Source: an uncultured Desulfofustis sp.
Lineage (GTDB): Bacteria; Desulfobacterota; Desulfobulbia; Desulfobulbales; Desulfocapsaceae
DNA: 59,136 nucleotides
Direction of reading: 5' to 3'
Assembly: GCA_905479735.1 (NCBI GenBank)
Contig: CAJQNS010000069.1
Coordinates: 1-59,136 of the forward strand
The notes under the pieces were generated by a model. It was not told where the DNA came from. It searched no databases and worked only from the letters and a program-made list of their open reading frames with translations. This document shows, in pieces, positions 26,285 through 35,938 of the stretch. The first letter of the stretch is position 1; each line of letters opens with the position of its first letter. The position numbers and the translations under genes are program-made.

Positions 26285-29200
26285 GTGCACATCAATCATA
26301 ATCAGGGACGGCTGTCCGAGCTGAGTGTCTTAGTGATCCAACCTCCATCCCATCGAATTTTTAAATATTTTCTTTTTTCGGCCAGCATCGCTTTCTGTTT
26401 TTTTGCTTTTTTACTGCATGCGGCACCCCTGGAATCCGACAAGTCGATCACCGTCGTAAATCAGAGATCAGAGGATCCGCTCTGGAAGAAGCGTTGGGAT
26501 GAGGCCCGCAACCTGGCACAACAGCAACAATTCAAAGAAGCCATCAGTAAATATCATGAAGTGCTTCGGGAAAAACCCCTTATCGAAGAAGTAAAGTGGG
26601 AGTTATGCAAGAGTTATATAGCAGTCGAAGAGTATGAACGGGCTCTCGCAATTCTCGAGAGCCTGGTAGAGAGCGCCCCAGAGAAACTTGAATATCTGGT
26701 CAGTGGCGGTGAGGTCGCGCAGGCACTGGGTAAAGCCGATCTGTCATCTAAATTCTTTGGCCGCGCGCTGGCACTCGACCCTGGTGGACCAGAGTCAGAG
26801 ATCGCCCTGCTTGGTTTGATAGACTCTTTTACTGAACTGGGAAAAAAAGAGCTGACTGTTCCATTGCTGGAGCAGCTCTACCAGAGGGGTGTACTTGAGT
26901 CTCAACAAATCTTAGAACTCGCGCGTCATTATAGTAGGCAGAAAAACTTTGATCGAGCCGCTCATTACTATCTTGAACTGATCAACAACGAAGAGGTCGA
27001 GCCGACTGTGAGAGTTGAAGCGGCTGCCACTTTTGACAAATCCGATGCAACTGAAGAGGCTGCAGTCCAGCGTGAACTCTATCTGCAGTCAAATCCGGAG
27101 GATACAGGAGAGAGAATAAAGCTGGCCGATTTTTACTATGAGCAGGGAGAGATGCGAAAAGCACTTCCTCATATGCTGGAACTGCTTGATAAAGAGATAC
27201 GCAGGAAAGACTATATGCTGGCAGTGGCTCGAATCTATCTTTTCAGCCTCGGAAGGACGGATCGTGCGCTACACTATTTTCAGCAATACCGTAAGGAATT
27301 TCCAGACGGTGCTGATGTCTCATCGGAAATCAGTACTCTGGAGCTGATTCTGGCCAACGATCTGCTGGCGATCGTTGAAAATGACGGGGTCTGGATGTTG
27401 TGGAGGGATCTCGCCCGGGTAACACCTGACCGCATCGGTATATACAGAGCAATGGCAGATATGCTCGAAGAGATGGGGCGTGGAAAGGAAAGAGATCTGA
27501 TAGAGGTTCTGCAGATTATCAATAGTCATGAACCGAAAGAATTTGAAATAGTCGCCAAAATATCAAAATTGTACATGAAGAACAATTTGTACGGCGAATG
27601 TCTGACCTTCCTCAATCGCATCGAGGAGCACCATCTGAAAAATGGTAATTTTTTCATCCTGCGGGCCCAGTGTGAAGATGGCAGCGGACTCGACCTGAAA
27701 CAATTGAGAAGTTTCGGCGATTATTTAAAGATCAAACCTTCCGACCAGTCTATTCTAAGGGAGGCTGTCTATTTAACCGGCAAACTCGGACTGGTTGATA
27801 AGATGAGATCTTTTTATGAATCCACAAAGAAAGACAGAACGCTGCAGGCATTAGAACTAAAAGAGACCTTTTTCTTTGGGTTGCTCGATAACGATCTAAT
27901 TGACGAAGCCCATGAATTTTATCAGGCAATGGCGGATCAGGACCTTGAGCCTAAAGTGCTATCGAGAATGTCAAGAGAGCTCTCAAGCGCCTATTTAAAG
28001 AGTAATCGACCTTTTGTCTCCGAGCAGATCCTAAGAGAGTTTGCTGTCCGGCACCCTCTCAACGCAGATGGTTATCTTTTGCTGGCAGGCTATCAAATCC
28101 TCAGAGAAGATCCGCTTCAGGCTGAGGTCTGGCTTGGTGCATTAGAGAAAAAGGTGCAGACTTCCAAGGTCAAACTGGATCTTTCTCAAAAAAGCGTTCT
28201 GTTTCACTTGAATCTGCTGCAGGATCAACTTCTCGGCGGGCTAGATACCTATCAGAAAGCGCTGTTTCATCTGAACACCCAGCTTAGATCCAATCGAGTT
28301 GTTGCCGAAGATGTAGAGATTCTACTTTTTATCATTGATCATTATCTGCAAAACAATCAGTATCGGGATTGCCTCTCTCTGATTAAACGTTTTCGACCAA
28401 AGTTCAAGGGTGTGGAGCAACTGGAGAGCCGTTACTTCATAGCTGCTCGTGAAACGAAGAACCACCCTGAACTTTTCGACTCTGGAGCTCTTGCAGAACT
28501 GTCTTACAGAGAAGGGTTTGCTCTTAGCGAAGCTCTTATACGTCTGGAGCGGTTCGAAGAGGCACAGCTTATCTCAGAGGCCCTAACTGCCCAACTGCCC
28601 CAGTCGATACGTGCTAAGACCCTGTTTGCCCAGAGTGCTAAATCGGCAGGAGAAAATCTGTTGGCGCTTGGTATTTACCAGACTCTGGCAGACAATTTCA
28701 GTGCGGAAGCGCATTTCAGGGATCAGGCGATACGCTTAGAGAGTATGCTCGGTGCTCCCCAATCAATTTTTTCAATTTTCTCCGTCGCTACAGATGAGAC
28801 AGGCAGGAAAAACGGTATAAACCAGACGATCGATTCGATGGCTTACCCCGAGGCCAAGCTGATGTGGGCCAGGGCTTTATGGTCGGATGACAAATGGGAA
28901 GAATCTCTAGATGTGTATGGCCTGCTCGACACCGAATTGAGGCGTAATATCGACAAACTTATCGATCTGCTGCAGAGGAGTCCTGAACTCAGCTCCCGGG
29001 CTTCACATTACCTGGCCGAAAATGGCATTTTGGACCTGACTGAACAGGAGCTTGTCGATCTGCTGATGTCAATCGATTTTGTTGCCGCCAACTTGGAACT
29101 TGATATCAACCAGATCAGCACCGAATATTACAACCATTACCGGTGGAGCAAAATTGTAGACAAAGAGATGACAGCCAAGTCATCATTAAAAGCAAGAGAA

Positions 29201-30316
29201 TTTTATAAGGCTGAATTAGATTATAAGGAGCTCCTAGAAGAAGGCGATGAGTTGACAGAACCTATCTACCCTGATCTGGCCACCGTCTACGGAAGACTCG
29301 GTAGACACAAACAAGAGACCGAGCTGCTCGAAACGATCCAGGAAAAATCTATCTTTTACCCCGATCTTTCACAGGCGACGGAAAAATCCATTCGCCGCCG
29401 ACAGCCGAACTTGTCGCTCGACGGGATGTATAAAAGAGAAGAGGGAAGAGACGGGTTCAAAAACATAACTCAGAAATATCTTGGAGGCGGACTCGAGATC
29501 AAACCGACTCTTTCCCAGGAGGCTGGCGTTCAGTTTGGGCGTAACGAGTATGGGAACAGTTTTGCATCAACACTTGCCAAGAGCAATTATCTCCTTGGTA
29601 ATTATGCAATCCAATTCGGCGATACCACTGAAGGATCGGTTAAATTGGGATTCGAGGACTTCGAGACCGATGGGGACAGTTTTCTCATCTATGACCTGAT
29701 ATTCAAAGGGTCGCTGGAACGGAGAGTAGACCTGTTTGGGGCTGTAAGACAGAAACCAGTGGACGATACTATAGATTCACTGGAGAATAATATTTATAGA
29801 CAAGATGTTCAGATCGGTCTCGATCTTGATTACCTGTTTGGTATGTTTTTTGGCTTTGATTTGAGTTTTTTCGATTACAATGACGGCAACGAGGGCGAGC
29901 GTTACTATCTGTGGGGGGGGTACCGCTGGTTCGGAGACCGTAGTTCAGTCGATCTTACCTATAGCTATCTTAAGTTGCAAAACGAGATAGATAATCAATC
30001 GGCGGCAGCAGCGGATAACGGAGACGATTCTGTAGGACTCAGCTATTGGAGCCCAAGCGATTATTGGAAACATCGATTGGCTGCCCTTTACAAGTTAGAA
30101 CTCTGGCCGACGGGAAGACTGCAGAGCGGAACCAGTTCGTTCTCAGCATTATATGCGGTCGGTTATGAAACGAATGATGTGTTGGTTAACGAATTTGAGG
30201 CGAATATTTTACTTGAAATCGCCCAACCATTTTTAGTAAAAGGTACTTTCTCAACAGTGATTTCGGATGACTATGATAATCTCAAAGGGTATATTTCGTT
30301 AATCTACCGCTGGTAA
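26285..30316 (+). CDS. Large TPR protein with C-terminal outer-membrane beta barrel (PelB/BcsC-like layout)
   Basis: 1343 residues. A hydrophobic segment (about 26-47, FKYFLFSASIAFCFFAFLLHAA) serves as signal peptide; the N-terminus is uncertain because the GTG at 26285 lacks a clear ribosome binding site. Residues about 65-1060 are TPR-type helices (EAISKYHEVLREKPLIEEVKWELCKSYIAVEEYERALAIL). From about 1075 the sequence alternates in beta fashion, with aromatic strand ends, and finishes YISLIYRW with a terminal aromatic residue, typical of Bam-assembled barrels. PelB and BcsC, which export polysaccharides, share this layout; no cellulose or Pel synthase gene is near. The adjacent sugar aminotransferase is compatible with a glycan-export role, which is inference. 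Confidence 0.75.
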   Translation: MHINHNQGRLSELSVLVIQPPSHRIFKYFLFSASIAFCFFAFLLHAAPLESDKSITVVNQRSEDPLWKKRWDEARNLAQQQQFKEAISKYHEVLREKPLIEEVKWELCKSYIAVEEYERALAILESLVESAPEKLEYLVSGGEVAQALGKADLSSKFFGRALALDPGGPESEIALLGLIDSFTELGKKELTVPLLEQLYQRGVLESQQILELARHYSRQKNFDRAAHYYLELINNEEVEPTVRVEAAATFDKSDATEEAAVQRELYLQSNPEDTGERIKLADFYYEQGEMRKALPHMLELLDKEIRRKDYMLAVARIYLFSLGRTDRALHYFQQYRKEFPDGADVSSEISTLELILANDLLAIVENDGVWMLWRDLARVTPDRIGIYRAMADMLEEMGRGKERDLIEVLQIINSHEPKEFEIVAKISKLYMKNNLYGECLTFLNRIEEHHLKNGNFFILRAQCEDGSGLDLKQLRSFGDYLKIKPSDQSILREAVYLTGKLGLVDKMRSFYESTKKDRTLQALELKETFFFGLLDNDLIDEAHEFYQAMADQDLEPKVLSRMSRELSSAYLKSNRPFVSEQILREFAVRHPLNADGYLLLAGYQILREDPLQAEVWLGALEKKVQTSKVKLDLSQKSVLFHLNLLQDQLLGGLDTYQKALFHLNTQLRSNRVVAEDVEILLFIIDHYLQNNQYRDCLSLIKRFRPKFKGVEQLESRYFIAARETKNHPELFDSGALAELSYREGFALSEALIRLERFEEAQLISEALTAQLPQSIRAKTLFAQSAKSAGENLLALGIYQTLADNFSAEAHFRDQAIRLESMLGAPQSIFSIFSVATDETGRKNGINQTIDSMAYPEAKLMWARALWSDDKWEESLDVYGLLDTELRRNIDKLIDLLQRSPELSSRASHYLAENGILDLTEQELVDLLMSIDFVAANLELDINQISTEYYNHYRWSKIVDKEMTAKSSLKAREFYKAELDYKELLEEGDELTEPIYPDLATVYGRLGRHKQETELLETIQEKSIFYPDLSQATEKSIRRRQPNLSLDGMYKREEGRDGFKNITQKYLGGGLEIKPTLSQEAGVQFGRNEYGNSFASTLAKSNYLLGNYAIQFGDTTEGSVKLGFEDFETDGDSFLIYDLIFKGSLERRVDLFGAVRQKPVDDTIDSLENNIYRQDVQIGLDLDYLFGMFFGFDLSFFDYNDGNEGERYYLWGGYRWFGDRSSVDLTYSYLKLQNEIDNQSAAAADNGDDSVGLSYWSPSDYWKHRLAALYKLELWPTGRLQSGTSSFSALYAVGYETNDVLVNEFEANILLEIAQPFLVKGTFSTVISDDYDNLKGYISLIYRW

Positions 30317-30333
30317 AGAACTAATTTCACAAG

Positions 30334-30372
30334 CCTGCAATAGAGTTGTCACGCTGTTGCAGGATTTTTTTT
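30334..30372 (+). terminator. Rho-independent terminator
   Basis: CCTGCAA pairs with TTGCAGG across a 16-base loop, followed by eight T. It lies 18 bases after the TPR/barrel gene and just before the greA ribosome binding site, so greA probably depends on partial read-through or on a promoter overlapping the hairpin. Confidence 0.75.
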
Positions 30373-30382
30373 AGGAGAATTT

Positions 30383-30868
30383 ATGGTAACGCGTATTCCC
30401 ATGTCTCGAACCGGACACCAGAAATTAAGAGACGAACTGGTGCGCTTGGAAAGAAAAGACAGGATAGAGGTAGTTAAAGCGATTGAGGTGGCCAGGGGCC
30501 ATGGCGACTTGAAGGAGAATGCCGAATATCATGCCGCTAAAGAGAGACAGGGGCTTATCGAAGGTCGTATCCTCGAATTGAAGGATAAATTAAGTCGGGC
30601 CGAAGTAATTGACTGCACGCAAGTCAACAGTCAGCGTGTTGTCTTTGGAACCGTGGTCAGCTTGTTGGATCTCGATACAGACGAGGAGATTACCTATCAA
30701 TTACTGGGACCCGAAGAGTCAGATGTGAAGAACGGTTCCATATCAGTGCTTTCGCCACTGGGAAAGAGTCTGATCGGCAAGGAGGTCGGCGACGAAGTAC
30801 TGGCTCAGACACCGGGAGGAAAGAGAGAGTTCGAGGTTATGGATATCAATGCTTCAGGGCTTTCATGA
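30383..30868 (+). CDS. greA: Transcription elongation factor GreA
   Basis: 161 residues. N-terminal coiled coil (HQKLRDELVRLERKDRIEVVKAIEVARGHGDLKENAEYHAAKERQG) with the acidic tip D-x-x-E-N-A-E that enters the polymerase secondary channel, then the FKBP-like domain (VVFGTVVSLLDL, ISVLSPLGKSLIGKEVGDEV). It rescues backtracked polymerase by stimulating RNA cleavage. An AGGAG site precedes the ATG. Confidence 0.97.
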   Translation: MVTRIPMSRTGHQKLRDELVRLERKDRIEVVKAIEVARGHGDLKENAEYHAAKERQGLIEGRILELKDKLSRAEVIDCTQVNSQRVVFGTVVSLLDLDTDEEITYQLLGPEESDVKNGSISVLSPLGKSLIGKEVGDEVLAQTPGGKREFEVMDINASGLS

Positions 30869-30887
30869 TCAGCCGCGGCCACTGAGT

Positions 30888-31475
30888 TCAAGAAGTTGTC
30901 CGCATTCCAGTCAAAAAAAGTGCGATGATCTGCTCTGAGGTCTGCTCAACTGAATACTGAACGTTTCCAGGTGTTGTCCAGATCCTGGAAACCTCATCAA
31001 GGGCTCCAAAAAAGGCGCGTTTAGCTATATCCGGCAGGATATCAGTTCTGTAGATGCCAAGTTCCTGACCCTTTTTGATAATTTTCGATATCATATCGAT
31101 GTATTGTTTGAACGAGGTGTTCCTGTATTCCTTGACCAAACGATCGCTCTGGCGCAGTTCTATATGAATTACCTCTGCCAGATTCTTATTCTGCTTCATT
31201 GCTGACAAATGTTTCTCGATGAAAATATTCAGCATTTTCTCAGGATCGGTTTCTTGTTCGATCGCTTTTTCGATCTGTTCGATAATTTTACCGATCTCTT
31301 CTTCCAAGACAGAAATAAGGATGTCGAATTTGTTGTTGAAGTAGAGATAGATTGTGCCGTCGGCAACTTTTGCCTCTTTGGCAATATCTGAGATTCTGGC
31401 GTTAAAGAATCCCTTTTTAGCGAACACTTTTGTGGCAGAGATGATGATTTTGTTGTGTTTGTCTACCGATTTCAT
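30888..31475 (-). CDS. fadR: TetR-family regulator, FadR (YsiA)-like
   Basis: 195 residues. The HTH (ISDIAKEAKVADGTIYLYFNNKFDILISVLEE, about 27-60) and ELRQSDRLVKEYRN (about 105-118) match Bacillus subtilis FadR closely from memory. That repressor releases DNA on binding long-chain acyl-CoA and controls fatty acid degradation. A perfect FadR-type operator lies 30 bases upstream of the start (31505-31522), so autoregulation is likely. No beta-oxidation genes are in the window. It is not related to the enteric GntR-type FadR. Ligand and regulon are inferred. Confidence 0.78.
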   Translation of the reverse strand: MKSVDKHNKIIISATKVFAKKGFFNARISDIAKEAKVADGTIYLYFNNKFDILISVLEEEIGKIIEQIEKAIEQETDPEKMLNIFIEKHLSAMKQNKNLAEVIHIELRQSDRLVKEYRNTSFKQYIDMISKIIKKGQELGIYRTDILPDIAKRAFFGALDEVSRIWTTPGNVQYSVEQTSEQIIALFLTGMRTTS

Positions 31476-31504
31476 AATGGAAGGTAATAGAGGTAATCAG
31501 CAAG

Positions 31505-31522
31505 TGAATGACTATTCATTCA
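31505..31522. promoter_or_regulatory. FadR-type operator
   Basis: TGAATGACTATTCATTCA is a perfect 7-4-7 inverted repeat. It fits the Bacillus FadR consensus TGAATGAMTANTCATTCA at every position (recalled, not searched). It lies 30 bases upstream of the fadR-like start, between that gene and purD-purE. Confidence 0.8.
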
Positions 31523-31656
31523 TTTACTCATTGGGAAAACGTTTGTCAAATATATTGTTAATTTCGAGTTACCAAGAGCAATTTAGACTGACTATTTTGT
31601 GTAAACTTATTAGACTGGAATTCAGTCGATAATCTCTCTCTTGAAGATATTTGTTC

Positions 31657-31686
31657 TTGTGCAGTAAGTATCCGATATATTATAAT
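31657..31686 (+). promoter_or_regulatory. Probable sigma-70 promoter of purD-purE
   Basis: A perfect TATAAT at 31681-31686 is preceded at 18 bases by TTGTGC (weak -35). Transcription would start about 35 bases before the AAGGGGGGA ribosome binding site and the ATG at 31726. Confidence 0.45.
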
Positions 31687-31725
31687 AATTTCTCTTAAAA
31701 TTGACTCAGATCATAAGGGGGGAAT

Positions 31726-33501
31726 ATGAAAGTACTGGTCGTTGGTTCAGGTGGTAGGGAGCATTCTCTGGTATGGAAAATCAAACAGAGCCGCAAGGTG
31801 GAAAAAGTTTATTGTGCGCCTGGAAATGCCGGGATAAAAAAACTGGCTGAATGCATTGATATTTCAGCAACTGATGTAAAAAGCCTGGCCGATTTTGCGG
31901 TCAGAGAAAAGATTGATCTGACCGTCGTCGGTCCCGAGGCTTCCCTGGTTGAAGGAGTCGTCGATCTGTTCGAGAAAAAAGGGCTTCGTATTTTCGGTCC
32001 AACCAGAAAGGCGGCAATTCTTGAAGGAAGTAAGGTTTTCACCAAAGAATTTCTGGCTAAGTACGATATTCCCACTGCCCAGTTCAAAGTTTTCAAAGAC
32101 GCCAAGAAGGCTAAGAAGTATATCGATAAGTGCGGGGCTCCAATAGTTGTCAAGGCTGACGGTCTGGCAGCCGGGAAAGGCGTTATAGTCGCAGCCACAG
32201 TTGAGGCGGCCAAAGATGCTGTTGATCAGATCATGATCGATAAGGTATTTGGCGATGCTGGAAAGAAGGTGGTTATTGAAGAATGTCTCATAGGTGAAGA
32301 AGCCTCTTTTATTGCCTTTACCGACGGGAAAAGTGTTTTGCCTCTGCCCACTTCACAGGATCACAAACCTATATTTGACAACGATCTGGGACCTAACACC
32401 GGAGGAATGGGAGCATATAGTCCGGCACCCGTGGTTACCGATGAAATTTCTGAGTACGTGATGGAAAAGGTGATGCTGCAGACCGTCAGAGGAATGGCGG
32501 CTGAAGGAAGACCCTACAAAGGTATGCTCTATGCTGGACTGATGATTAATGGTGATAAATTAAATGTACTGGAGTTTAACTGTCGGTTTGGTGATCCTGA
32601 GGCCCAGCCGCTGCTTATGAGGCTGAAAAGTGATGTGGTCGATATTTTTGAGGCGGCAATCGATGGCAAACTCGACACCATCGACATGAAAATAGATCCA
32701 CGTCCAACGGTATGCGTGGTTATGTCATCAGGTGGATATCCCGGCTCATACGAGAAGGGCAAAATGATTCGAGGTATAAGCAAAGCAAACGCAGTACCCG
32801 GGGTAGAGGTGTTTCATGCCGGGACGGCGATAGAAAAACGGCGATTGGTAAATGCTGGCGGCAGAGTGTTGGGAATTACTGCCGTTGGTAAGGATTTGAA
32901 AACTGCAATATCCAGAGCCTATAAAGGGGTTGCCGAGATAAAATGGACAGGCTGTTTTTTCCGCACCGATATCGGAGCCAAAGCTCTAAACCGGGATCAG
33001 AGTGTCGAGAAAACCCCCAAGGTGGGAATCTTGATGGGCAGCGATTCTGACTTGCCGGTAATGAGGGCAGCGGCCGAATTCCTGCAAGATATGGGAATTG
33101 AGTGCGAAATGACCGTCGCTTCAGCGCATCGTACACCTGCCAAGGTCATGGAATACACCCAGAGTGCTTCTGAACGAGGGGTCAAGATCATCATTGCCGG
33201 GGCCGGAATGGCCGCTCATCTGGCAGGAGTTATTGCCTCGCACACCGATCTACCGGTCATTGGGGTTCCCCTCGATGCTTCTCCGCTGGGAGGAATGGAT
33301 GCGCTGCTGGCTACGGTGCAGATGCCCCCGGGGATACCTGTGGCTACCATGGGAATTGGCAAGGCTGGAGCAAAAAACGCTGCAGTCTTAGCCTGCCGCA
33401 TACTGGCACTGGAAGACAAAAGTATTGCCGACAAGCTCGTCAGGTTCCGTGACAAAATGATCCAGGAAGTTAATGAAAAGGCGAGAAACATCTCGTTGTA
33501 G
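31726..33501 (+). CDS. purD-purE: Fused PurD-PurE (GAR synthetase plus N5-CAIR mutase)
   Basis: 591 residues with no stop between domains. Residues 1-420 are Pur[18 protein letters not shown], the ATP-grasp [19 protein letters not shown], and [14 protein letters not shown]; it joins phosphoribosylamine to glycine. Residues about 430-591 are Pur[36 protein letters not shown] with the catalytic SAHRT, and [17 protein letters not shown] short linker ([12 protein letters not shown]) joins them. The SDSD and SAHRT motifs indicate the class I mutase, which would need PurK. The two steps are not consecutive in purine synthesis, so the fusion is not simple channelling. Confidence 0.95.
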   Translation: MKVLVVGSGGREHSLVWKIKQSRKVEKVYCAPGNAGIKKLAECIDISATDVKSLADFAVREKIDLTVVGPEASLVEGVVDLFEKKGLRIFGPTRKAAILEGSKVFTKEFLAKYDIPTAQFKVFKDAKKAKKYIDKCGAPIVVKADGLAAGKGVIVAATVEAAKDAVDQIMIDKVFGDAGKKVVIEECLIGEEASFIAFTDGKSVLPLPTSQDHKPIFDNDLGPNTGGMGAYSPAPVVTDEISEYVMEKVMLQTVRGMAAEGRPYKGMLYAGLMINGDKLNVLEFNCRFGDPEAQPLLMRLKSDVVDIFEAAIDGKLDTIDMKIDPRPTVCVVMSSGGYPGSYEKGKMIRGISKANAVPGVEVFHAGTAIEKRRLVNAGGRVLGITAVGKDLKTAISRAYKGVAEIKWTGCFFRTDIGAKALNRDQSVEKTPKVGILMGSDSDLPVMRAAAEFLQDMGIECEMTVASAHRTPAKVMEYTQSASERGVKIIIAGAGMAAHLAGVIASHTDLPVIGVPLDASPLGGMDALLATVQMPPGIPVATMGIGKAGAKNAAVLACRILALEDKSIADKLVRFRDKMIQEVNEKARNISL

Positions 33502-34114
33502 AATAACAACAATAGATAGACATGATTACAGCAGGGACGCCGCTGCTGTAATCATGTCAGGCGGAATTGCAGCGATTCCAACTGAGACGTCCTATGGACT
33601 TGCGGTAGATCCGTTCAATGATCAGGCTCTCAAACAGCTGTTTGAAATCAAACAGCGGCCTTCGAGCAAACCGGTGCTGGTACTCATCGACGATGTCGAA
33701 CATCTTTCCCGACTGACCATTACAACGCCTGCAATTTACCAGCCGTTGATTGAACGTTATTGGCCCGGGCCATTGACTCTTATCTTTCCGGCCCGACCGA
33801 CTCTTCCTTCATTGCTTACCGCTGGAACCGGTACCATCGGTATCAGGATTTCATCACATCAAGCGGCCACCGGGATCTGCAGCCGGGCTGGAGGAGCTAT
33901 TACCGCAACCAGTGCCAATATCAGTGGTCAGCGACCGGCCAGAACGGTCACCGATCTGATCGACAGTTTCGAAGAGTCGATAGATCTCATCGTTGATGGT
34001 GGTGAGCTTGGTAAGGCGCCCCCGTCTACCGTTCTAGCTTATCGTAACGACAGGCTGCTGTTGGTAAGAGAAGGGAGTATTGCCGTGGCCGATATCAACA
34101 ATCTGCAAAGTTGA
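33473..34114 (+). CDS. tsaC: L-threonylcarbamoyladenylate synthase (YrdC/Sua5 domain)
   Basis: 213 residues. The domain starts around [24 protein letters not shown] (YrdC nucleotide-binding) with [23 protein letters not shown] and the closing [12 protein letters not shown]. It makes threonylcarbamoyl-AMP for the t6A37 tRNA modification. The C-terminal Sua5 domain is absent, so it is the short TsaC type. The ATG at 33473 overlaps the 3' end of purD-purE by 29 bases, suggesting coupled translation. It converges on ettA with 8 bases between stops. Confidence 0.92.
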   Translation: MKRRETSRCRITTIDRHDYSRDAAAVIMSGGIAAIPTETSYGLAVDPFNDQALKQLFEIKQRPSSKPVLVLIDDVEHLSRLTITTPAIYQPLIERYWPGPLTLIFPARPTLPSLLTAGTGTIGIRISSHQAATGICSRAGGAITATSANISGQRPARTVTDLIDSFEESIDLIVDGGELGKAPPSTVLAYRNDRLLLVREGSIAVADINNLQS

Positions 34115-34122
34115 GATCATCC

Positions 34123-35805
34123 TCACCTGGTCAGATGCCGGTACTTTATCCGTTGCGGCTGATCAGCGGCTGCCCCAAGCCTCTTTTTCCTATCTTGTTC
34201 ATAATCTGAGTAGTTCCCCTCAAACCAGACGGTCTGGGAGTCTCCTTCAAAGGCCAGGATATGGGTGGCAATTCTGTCGAGAAACCAGCGATCATGACTT
34301 ATTACAACCACACAACCCAGATAGTTTTCGAGCGCTTCCTCCAGGGCCCGCAGTGTGTTCACATCAAGATCGTTGGTCGGCTCATCAAGCAGTAATACGT
34401 TTCCTCCCTCCTTTAGCATTCTGGCCAGATGCACCCGATTTCGCTGGCCACCTGAGATCTGTGAGATTTTCTGCTGCTGATCCGATCCTGAAAAATTGAA
34501 TCTGGCCACGTAGGCCCTGCTGTTTACTTCTCTGGTCCCCAGCCAGATACTATCCTGACCTTCCGAGATAGTTTCATAAATAGTTTGCTCAGGGGCAAGT
34601 GTCTCTCTGCTTTGGTCGACATAGGATAATTTTACGGAATCGCCCAGGCTGATGGTCCCTTCGTCTGGAGCCAGCATACCGGTGATCATATTGAACAGCG
34701 TCGATTTACCTGCACCATTGGGACCGATGACTCCGACTATACCACCGGCTGGCAGAATGAATTCCATATTTTCGAATAAAACCCGGGCTCCAAAACACTT
34801 CTTTACATTGTTGGCCTCTATCACCTTTTTCCCGAGCCGGGGACCTGGTGGTATATAGATCTCGAGCTCTTTGACCTTATCAGTGGTGCCGGAGTCGAGA
34901 AGTTCCTGATACGAGTTGATGCGGGCCTTGGATTTGGAACGCCTTCCTTTGGGAGACATTCGTATCCACTCGAGTTCTCGCTGCAACGTCTTCTGTCGAT
35001 CACTCTGATGTTTCTCTTCTACGGCGAGTCGTTTCTGTTTTTGATCGAGCCATGAGGAGTAGTTTCCTTTCCAGGGAATACCAGCACCTCGATCCAGTTC
35101 TAGAATCCAGCCCGCAACATTGTCCAAAAAGTATCGGTCATGCGTGACGGCGATGACCGTACCACTGTAGTCCTGGAGGTGACGTTCAAGCCAGGCAACG
35201 GTCTCCGCGTCGAGATGATTGGTCGGTTCGTCAAGTAAAAGTATGTCAGGCTTTTTGAGTAGAATTCGACACAGGGCGACCCGTCGTTTTTCTCCGCCGG
35301 AAAGGTCCCCGCACTTGCTGTCCGAAGGGGGACAGCGCAGGGCGTCCATGGCCATCTCCAGTCGGCTGTCAATATCCCAGGCCGACAATGAATCAAGTTT
35401 CTCCTGAACATCTGCCTGCTTATCGATGAGGGCCTGCATCTCATCATCACTCATCGGTTCAGCAAACTGCTCGTTAATATTATTGAATTCAGCAATAAGC
35501 TGCAGGGTTTCATCGACACCTTCCTCAACAATCTGTTTAACGGTTTTTTCCGGGTCAAGTAAGGGCTCCTGCTCAAGGTAATCGATGGTATAGCCTGGGG
35601 CGAGTACGGTCCGGCCGTCAAATTCACTGTCTATTCCTGCCAGGATGCGGAGCAGGGTGGATTTCCCCGATCCGTTCAAGCCCAGCACACCTATTTTGGC
35701 GCCATAAAAATAGGACAGTGAAATATTCTTGAGAACTGGCCTGTTGTTGTAGTTTTTGCTTACTTTGATCATCGAATAGATGATTTTCTGGTCGTCGTTA
35801 CTCAT
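34123..35805 (-). CDS. ettA: Energy-dependent translational throttle EttA (ABC-F)
   Basis: 560 residues with two ABC domains and no membrane segments. Walker A: GLNGSGKSTLL (about 43) and GPNGAGKSTLF (about 357). Signature LSGGEKRRVAL and ISGGQRNRVHL; Walker B LLLDEPTNHLDA and LLLDEPTNDLDV. The linker (EWIRMSPKGRRSKSKARINSYQELL) and the EttA start IYSMIKVSKNYNNRPVLKNISLSY identify the EttA subfamily. It binds the ribosomal E site and gates the first peptide bond according to ATP/ADP. Confidence 0.95.
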   Translation of the reverse strand: MSNDDQKIIYSMIKVSKNYNNRPVLKNISLSYFYGAKIGVLGLNGSGKSTLLRILAGIDSEFDGRTVLAPGYTIDYLEQEPLLDPEKTVKQIVEEGVDETLQLIAEFNNINEQFAEPMSDDEMQALIDKQADVQEKLDSLSAWDIDSRLEMAMDALRCPPSDSKCGDLSGGEKRRVALCRILLKKPDILLLDEPTNHLDAETVAWLERHLQDYSGTVIAVTHDRYFLDNVAGWILELDRGAGIPWKGNYSSWLDQKQKRLAVEEKHQSDRQKTLQRELEWIRMSPKGRRSKSKARINSYQELLDSGTTDKVKELEIYIPPGPRLGKKVIEANNVKKCFGARVLFENMEFILPAGGIVGVIGPNGAGKSTLFNMITGMLAPDEGTISLGDSVKLSYVDQSRETLAPEQTIYETISEGQDSIWLGTREVNSRAYVARFNFSGSDQQQKISQISGGQRNRVHLARMLKEGGNVLLLDEPTNDLDVNTLRALEEALENYLGCVVVISHDRWFLDRIATHILAFEGDSQTVWFEGNYSDYEQDRKKRLGAAADQPQRIKYRHLTR

Positions 35806-35871
35806 AATTCACCCGATTACAGAATTAAATTCGTGTTTGTATGGACAGGAGGCAAATCTACACGGGAAAAC

Positions 35872-35908
35872 AAAAAAAGGGAACCTCCGGATCGTTCCGG
35901 TGGTTCCC
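35872..35908 (-). terminator. Terminator of the rhodanese selenoprotein gene
   Basis: On the minus strand GGGAACC-A-CCGG, a six-base loop, CCGG-A-GGTTCCC and seven T. The stem has one mismatch. It lies 30 bases after the stop at 35939 and separates this gene from ettA, which runs in the same direction. Confidence 0.88.
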
Positions 35909-35938
35909 TTCTCAACAGCAGTCAGATGTTGTTTGTTA

